From the NCBI GenBank assembly GCA_003221035.1, contig QHUB01000042.1, forward strand, positions 1-34,458: DNA of 34,458 nucleotides. The letters run 5' to 3'. The notes below the pieces were generated by a model. It was not told the DNA's origin, did not search any database, and was given only the letters and a program-made list of their open reading frames with translations. The stretch is from Gemmatimonadota bacterium. Its GTDB lineage: Bacteria > Gemmatimonadota > Gemmatimonadetes > Gemmatimonadales > GWC2-71-9. Each line of letters begins with the position of its first letter. Within the stretch, counting starts at the first letter, position 1. The position numbers were made by a program, and so were the translations under genes. Of this stretch, positions 31,744-34,458 are shown one piece after another.

Positions 31744-32445
31744 CTAGGTCCGCACCATGACGCGTGGCGTGGGATTCGCCCCCTTCACGAGCAGCCAGAG
31801 CATGATGACCAGCTCCCCGAACAGCGCCGGCTGCGCGTAGTTGAACAGCGTGCCCGCCTGTGCCGGAATCCAGAGGCGCGCCACGCAGAGCAGCACGTAG
31901 GCCGCGCCGTTGATCAGCAGCCACACGCCGATGAAGCGCGGCACGAACCCGGACTTGTAGGTCAACAGTCCCATCGGGAAGAGCCACACGCCCCAGAGAA
32001 TCTCCGACGCGGTGATCTGATGCTCGTGCAGCTCGACGAACAGCATCACCAGCGCATCGCGCTGCGATTTGTCGAACGCCGCAAGCCAGCCCGGATCGCG
32101 CGCGACCATGAGCGCGCCGGCGCTGTTCACGAAGTTCACGAGCATGAGCGTCGCGGGCATGATGCCGCCCGTGATCACGAGCCAGACCGCGAGCTGCTGG
32201 TCCACATCCTTGAACAGCCGGTAGAACGCGAAGACGAGAAAGATGAGAATCATGCTGCCACAGAGATCGGCGAGCATGCCGGCCTTGAAGAGGCCCTGGT
32301 GCGCGGCGATGTTCGCGGCCGTCAGCGCGGCGTTGTCGTGCACGAACAGCCGGTCGGGGATGTAGAGCAGCGTGAGCGGTCCGATCAATACGAGCGTGAG
32401 ATACCACAGGCCGACGACCCGTCCGGGGTTCCGCAGTGCGCGCAT
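31744..32445 (-). CDS. DUF4386-family membrane protein
   Basis: A 233-residue protein with about six transmembrane segments. The start ATG at 32445 has GGGAGG 5 nt upstream; the frame is open further 5' but that region lacks coding character. The family beginning RNPGRVVGLWYLTLVLIGP is clear, followed by IPDRLF, AGMLADLCGSMILIFLVFAFYRLF, then HEHQITASEILWGVWLFPMGLL and FIGVWLLINGAAY. The function is unknown. It is divergent from the ankyrin gene with a 228-bp shared region and converges on the cold-shock terminator. Confidence 0.88.
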   Translation of the reverse strand: MRALRNPGRVVGLWYLTLVLIGPLTLLYIPDRLFVHDNAALTAANIAAHQGLFKAGMLADLCGSMILIFLVFAFYRLFKDVDQQLAVWLVITGGIMPATLMLVNFVNSAGALMVARDPGWLAAFDKSQRDALVMLFVELHEHQITASEILWGVWLFPMGLLTYKSGFVPRFIGVWLLINGAAYVLLCVARLWIPAQAGTLFNYAQPALFGELVIMLWLLVKGANPTPRVMVRT

Positions 32446-32546
32446 GTGCCCTCCCTGGGATAGCGGAGATACGGACCCCGTCGCCACGAAAGTTTCGCGA
32501 ACATACGCGCCGCGCTCTGGCGCGAGATCCCCAGCTAGGATATCGT

Positions 32547-32585
32547 TCCTTCGCGCTCGGGGCGCACGCGGGTCCGCGCGAAGGA
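32547..32585. promoter_or_regulatory. 10-bp inverted repeat upstream of the ankyrin gene
   Basis: TCCTTCGCGC (32547-32556) is repeated in exact reverse complement at 32576-32585, separated by 19 bp. It lies between the divergent DUF4386 and ankyrin genes (32446-32673). It could be an operator for a dimeric regulator or an mRNA stem. No clear promoter motif is visible around it. Confidence 0.35.
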
Positions 32586-32673
32586 CTGAGTCCACCCTCT
32601 TTACCAAGATCCCTGCACGGCAGTCTCCGTGCTGGCCAGCTTGCGGACCGCTGGCACTCAGCATGGAGGCATT

Positions 32674-34140
32674 ATGGCCAGGCAGCTCCCGTCGCATCCG
32701 GATCTCGAACAACTCAAACGGCAGGCGAAAGAACTTCAGGCATCAGCGGGCGTACCGCTGCATGAGGCGCAGTCGCGGCTCGCGCGCGATTACGGCTTCG
32801 CGTCCTGGAACAAGCTCCGTGAAGAAGTCGAAGCGCGCACACTCGAATTCGACGCCGCCGTAACGGCGTTCATCGAAGCGGCGACCGACGGCCGCCCCGA
32901 CCGCGCGCGGCGCATCCTCGAGCTGCATCCGAAGATCAGAACCGCGAACGTGTACACGGCGCTGGTCCTCGGCGACGCCGGCGCAGTCAACGCTCGGCTC
33001 GAGAAAGATCCGTCACTGGCCACGAAGACGGGCGGGCCGCGCGGCTGGCTGCCGATCCACTATGTGTGCTACACATCGGTCGGCTCTGACGGCCTCGCCG
33101 ACATCGCGCGCCGCCTCATTGCTCTGGGTGCCGATCCGAACACGCGTTTTCCGTGGCTCCATCACAACGTGCATCGCCCCGTGCTGTGGGGCGCGTCGCG
33201 CATCTCGCAATCGCTGCCGCTGGTCAGCGCGCTGCTCGAGGCCGGCGCCGATCCGAATGACGGCGTCACGCTCCCCATGGCCGCGAGCGCGGGAGACATT
33301 GCCGTGCTCGAAGCGTTGCTCGCGCGCGGCGCAAACGTCGATCAGCGCTGGGCCAGCGACGGCTCGACCGCGCTGTACGCGATGCTGCAGTGGAGCCGCA
33401 CCCCCGACGGGGCGCTGTGGCTGCTCGCGCATGGCGCCGATCCCAACGCGGTGTTCGCCGAAAACGGCGAGACCCCGGCGCATGTCGTCGCGCGCGCGTG
33501 GGATGTACCGCTACTCGAGGCGATGGCCGCTCGCGGGGCCGCCCTGGATCGCAAGCGCGCCGATGGGCGGACCCCTTACGCCGTGGCCGAGCTGAACAAC
33601 AACCGCGCCGTGGCGGACTGGTTGCTCGCGCACGGCGCAGGTGCGGAGCTCTCGGATGTCGATCGGCTCGTCGCGGCGTGTAGTCGAGGCGATCGCGATA
33701 CGGTCGTTGCGCTGCTCGCTGCGCATCCCGAGCTCGCGCGCGACATCACCGACGATCACTACAACGCGTTTCATCAGGCCGCCGAGCGAAACGATACCCG
33801 GGCGCTCGAGGCGATGCTGGCCGCGGGGTTCGATCCGAACCGTCCGGACAGCAGCATCGGCAAGACGGTGTTGCATAGCGCTGCCATGGAAGGCTGGCCG
33901 GATGCGGTGCGCCTCTTGCTCGCGCATGGCGCGTCCGTGCAAATCCGCGATCGCGAGTTCAACGGCCCGCCGCTCGTGTGGGCCGCGGAAGGATCGCGCC
34001 AAGGCCACGAAGGGCGAGACTTCGCGGCGGTGGGCAGATTGCTGCTGGATGCCGGATCGCCGGTCGACTGGCAGGCGCCGCAGCCGGAGCCGGCGGAGGG
34101 GATCAACGACATCGTGGAGACGTGGCGGCGAGGGACCTGA
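32674..34140 (+). CDS. Ankyrin-repeat protein
   Basis: A 488-residue soluble protein. The ATG at 32674 has GGAGG 4 nt upstream. The N-terminal segment (about 1-50: HPDLEQLKRQAKELQ, LARDYGFASWNKLREEVE) is a small helical domain often found in front of bacterial ankyrin repeats. About ten ankyrin repeats follow, for example LIALGADPNTRF, LLEAGADPNDG, LLARGANVDQRW, LLAHGADPNAVF, AAGFDPNRPD and LLAHGASVQIRD. No signal peptide or catalytic domain is seen. Ankyrin proteins mediate protein-protein contacts; the partner is unknown. Confidence 0.92.
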   Translation: MARQLPSHPDLEQLKRQAKELQASAGVPLHEAQSRLARDYGFASWNKLREEVEARTLEFDAAVTAFIEAATDGRPDRARRILELHPKIRTANVYTALVLGDAGAVNARLEKDPSLATKTGGPRGWLPIHYVCYTSVGSDGLADIARRLIALGADPNTRFPWLHHNVHRPVLWGASRISQSLPLVSALLEAGADPNDGVTLPMAASAGDIAVLEALLARGANVDQRWASDGSTALYAMLQWSRTPDGALWLLAHGADPNAVFAENGETPAHVVARAWDVPLLEAMAARGAALDRKRADGRTPYAVAELNNNRAVADWLLAHGAGAELSDVDRLVAACSRGDRDTVVALLAAHPELARDITDDHYNAFHQAAERNDTRALEAMLAAGFDPNRPDSSIGKTVLHSAAMEGWPDAVRLLLAHGASVQIRDREFNGPPLVWAAEGSRQGHEGRDFAAVGRLLLDAGSPVDWQAPQPEPAEGINDIVETWRRGT

Positions 34141-34143
34141 TTC

Positions 34144-34458
34144 TTATGATATCAACTCGAAAAACTTCGCCAGATCGATGTTGCCGCCGGAGACCACCGC
34201 GACAACGGGGCCCTCCCCCGCCTTGCCCGTGAGCGCGGCCGCGAGCGCGAGCGCGCCCGCGCCCTCCGCGATGACGCGCGCGCGCTCCGCCATGAGCCGC
34301 ATGGCGCGTTTCACCTCGTCGAGGCTCACCACGATGATGCCGTCCACGACGGGCTGCATGCGCTCCCACATGCGCGGAAACACGCTCTTGCCGCCGGCGC
34401 CGTCCACGAACGTCGCCGTCCACTCCGGGAATTCCTGCGCCGAGCCTCTGGCGAACGA
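34144..34458 (-). CDS. Threonine/serine dehydratase-type PLP enzyme (5' end outside window)
   Basis: Only the last 104 residues are present; the frame is open to the window edge. The motifs AEGAGALALAAAL and VVAVVSGGNID are the C-terminal signature of fold-type II PLP enzymes such as threonine dehydratase, and VSLDEVKRAMRLMAERARVI is the usual helix before them. The protein ends soon after (FFELIS), so there is no regulatory ACT domain, as in catabolic-type dehydratases. The PLP lysine is outside the window. It converges with the ankyrin gene, with a 3-nt gap between stops. Confidence 0.88.
   Translation of the reverse strand, partial: SFARGSAQEFPEWTATFVDGAGGKSVFPRMWERMQPVVDGIIVVSLDEVKRAMRLMAERARVIAEGAGALALAAALTGKAGEGPVVAVVSGGNIDLAKFFELIS

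Noticed and set aside
32446-32712. N-terminal extension of the DUF4386 frame
   Set aside because: It lacks hydrophobic or family sequence; GGGAGG sits just before the ATG at 32445.
1-34458. CRISPR array, tRNA, rRNA, phage or insertion-sequence genes
   Set aside because: No direct-repeat/spacer pattern, cloverleaf, rRNA segment, integrase or transposase was recognised on either strand by reading.

Overview
The window is GC-rich bacterial DNA, densely packed with genes. The best overall match is a soil- or sediment-type member of Gemmatimonadota, with Acidobacteriota as the alternative. This is an inference from gene content: many lipoproteins of unknown function, Tat- or Sec-exported versions of usually cytosolic enzymes, a free-standing TonB-plug-like lipoprotein, a 29-residue repeat protein, LVIVD and TIGR03118 propellers, and sugar-oxidising propellers. 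I see no rRNA, tRNA, CRISPR array, phage gene or transposase. Apart from one sensor kinase, no transcription regulator is encoded here.

Layout. (1) 1-5520, plus strand: the end of a GH3 glycosidase, an exported DinB protein, a plug-like lipoprotein, nagB and an LVIVD propeller. (2) 5729-10480, plus strand: the clearest catabolic operon, with GH30, GH27, a Tat-exported Gfo/Idh/MocA oxidoreductase and a Tat-exported xylose-isomerase-like TIM barrel. (3) 10486-14201, mostly minus strand: an alpha/beta hydrolase, a creatininase-family protein, two lipoproteins and tatA. (4) 14293-18532: a proline-tract sugar dehydrogenase (plus), then a DsrE-like Tat protein, an APC permease and a 29-residue-repeat protein (minus). 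(5) 18679-19906: an exported Nif3-like protein and a small membrane protein, convergent. (6) 20022-23094, minus strand: TIM-barrel isomerase, Gfo/Idh/MocA oxidoreductase and DMT transporter. (7) 23202-28668, plus strand: PAS sensor kinase, DUF2939 and VOC genes joined by ATGA overlaps, then a 1142-residue ThuA / sugar-dehydrogenase-type propeller / PKD / cytochrome c / CBM-like fusion. (8) 28692-34458: MFS exporter, TIGR03118 lipoprotein, cold-shock gene, DUF4386 protein, ankyrin protein and the end of a threonine-dehydratase-type enzyme.

How it may work together. Glycosidases (GH3, GH30, GH27), two Gfo/Idh/MocA plus TIM-barrel pairs (one exported, one cytosolic), a ThuA domain and two PQQ-type propellers point to a cell that takes glycosides apart outside the cytoplasm. 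It may use oxidative chemistry at a sugar hydroxyl (3-keto-glycoside type) as well as plain hydrolysis. TatA is encoded in the same window as four Tat-type substrates or likely substrates.

The most unusual non-coding signals are: a structured cold-shock leader of about 165 nt; a stem that buries the ribosome binding site of the alpha/beta hydrolase; a palindromic repeat sitting in frame inside the large fusion gene; a heptanucleotide array directly after a start codon; and a perfect 28-bp palindrome downstream of the LVIVD gene.
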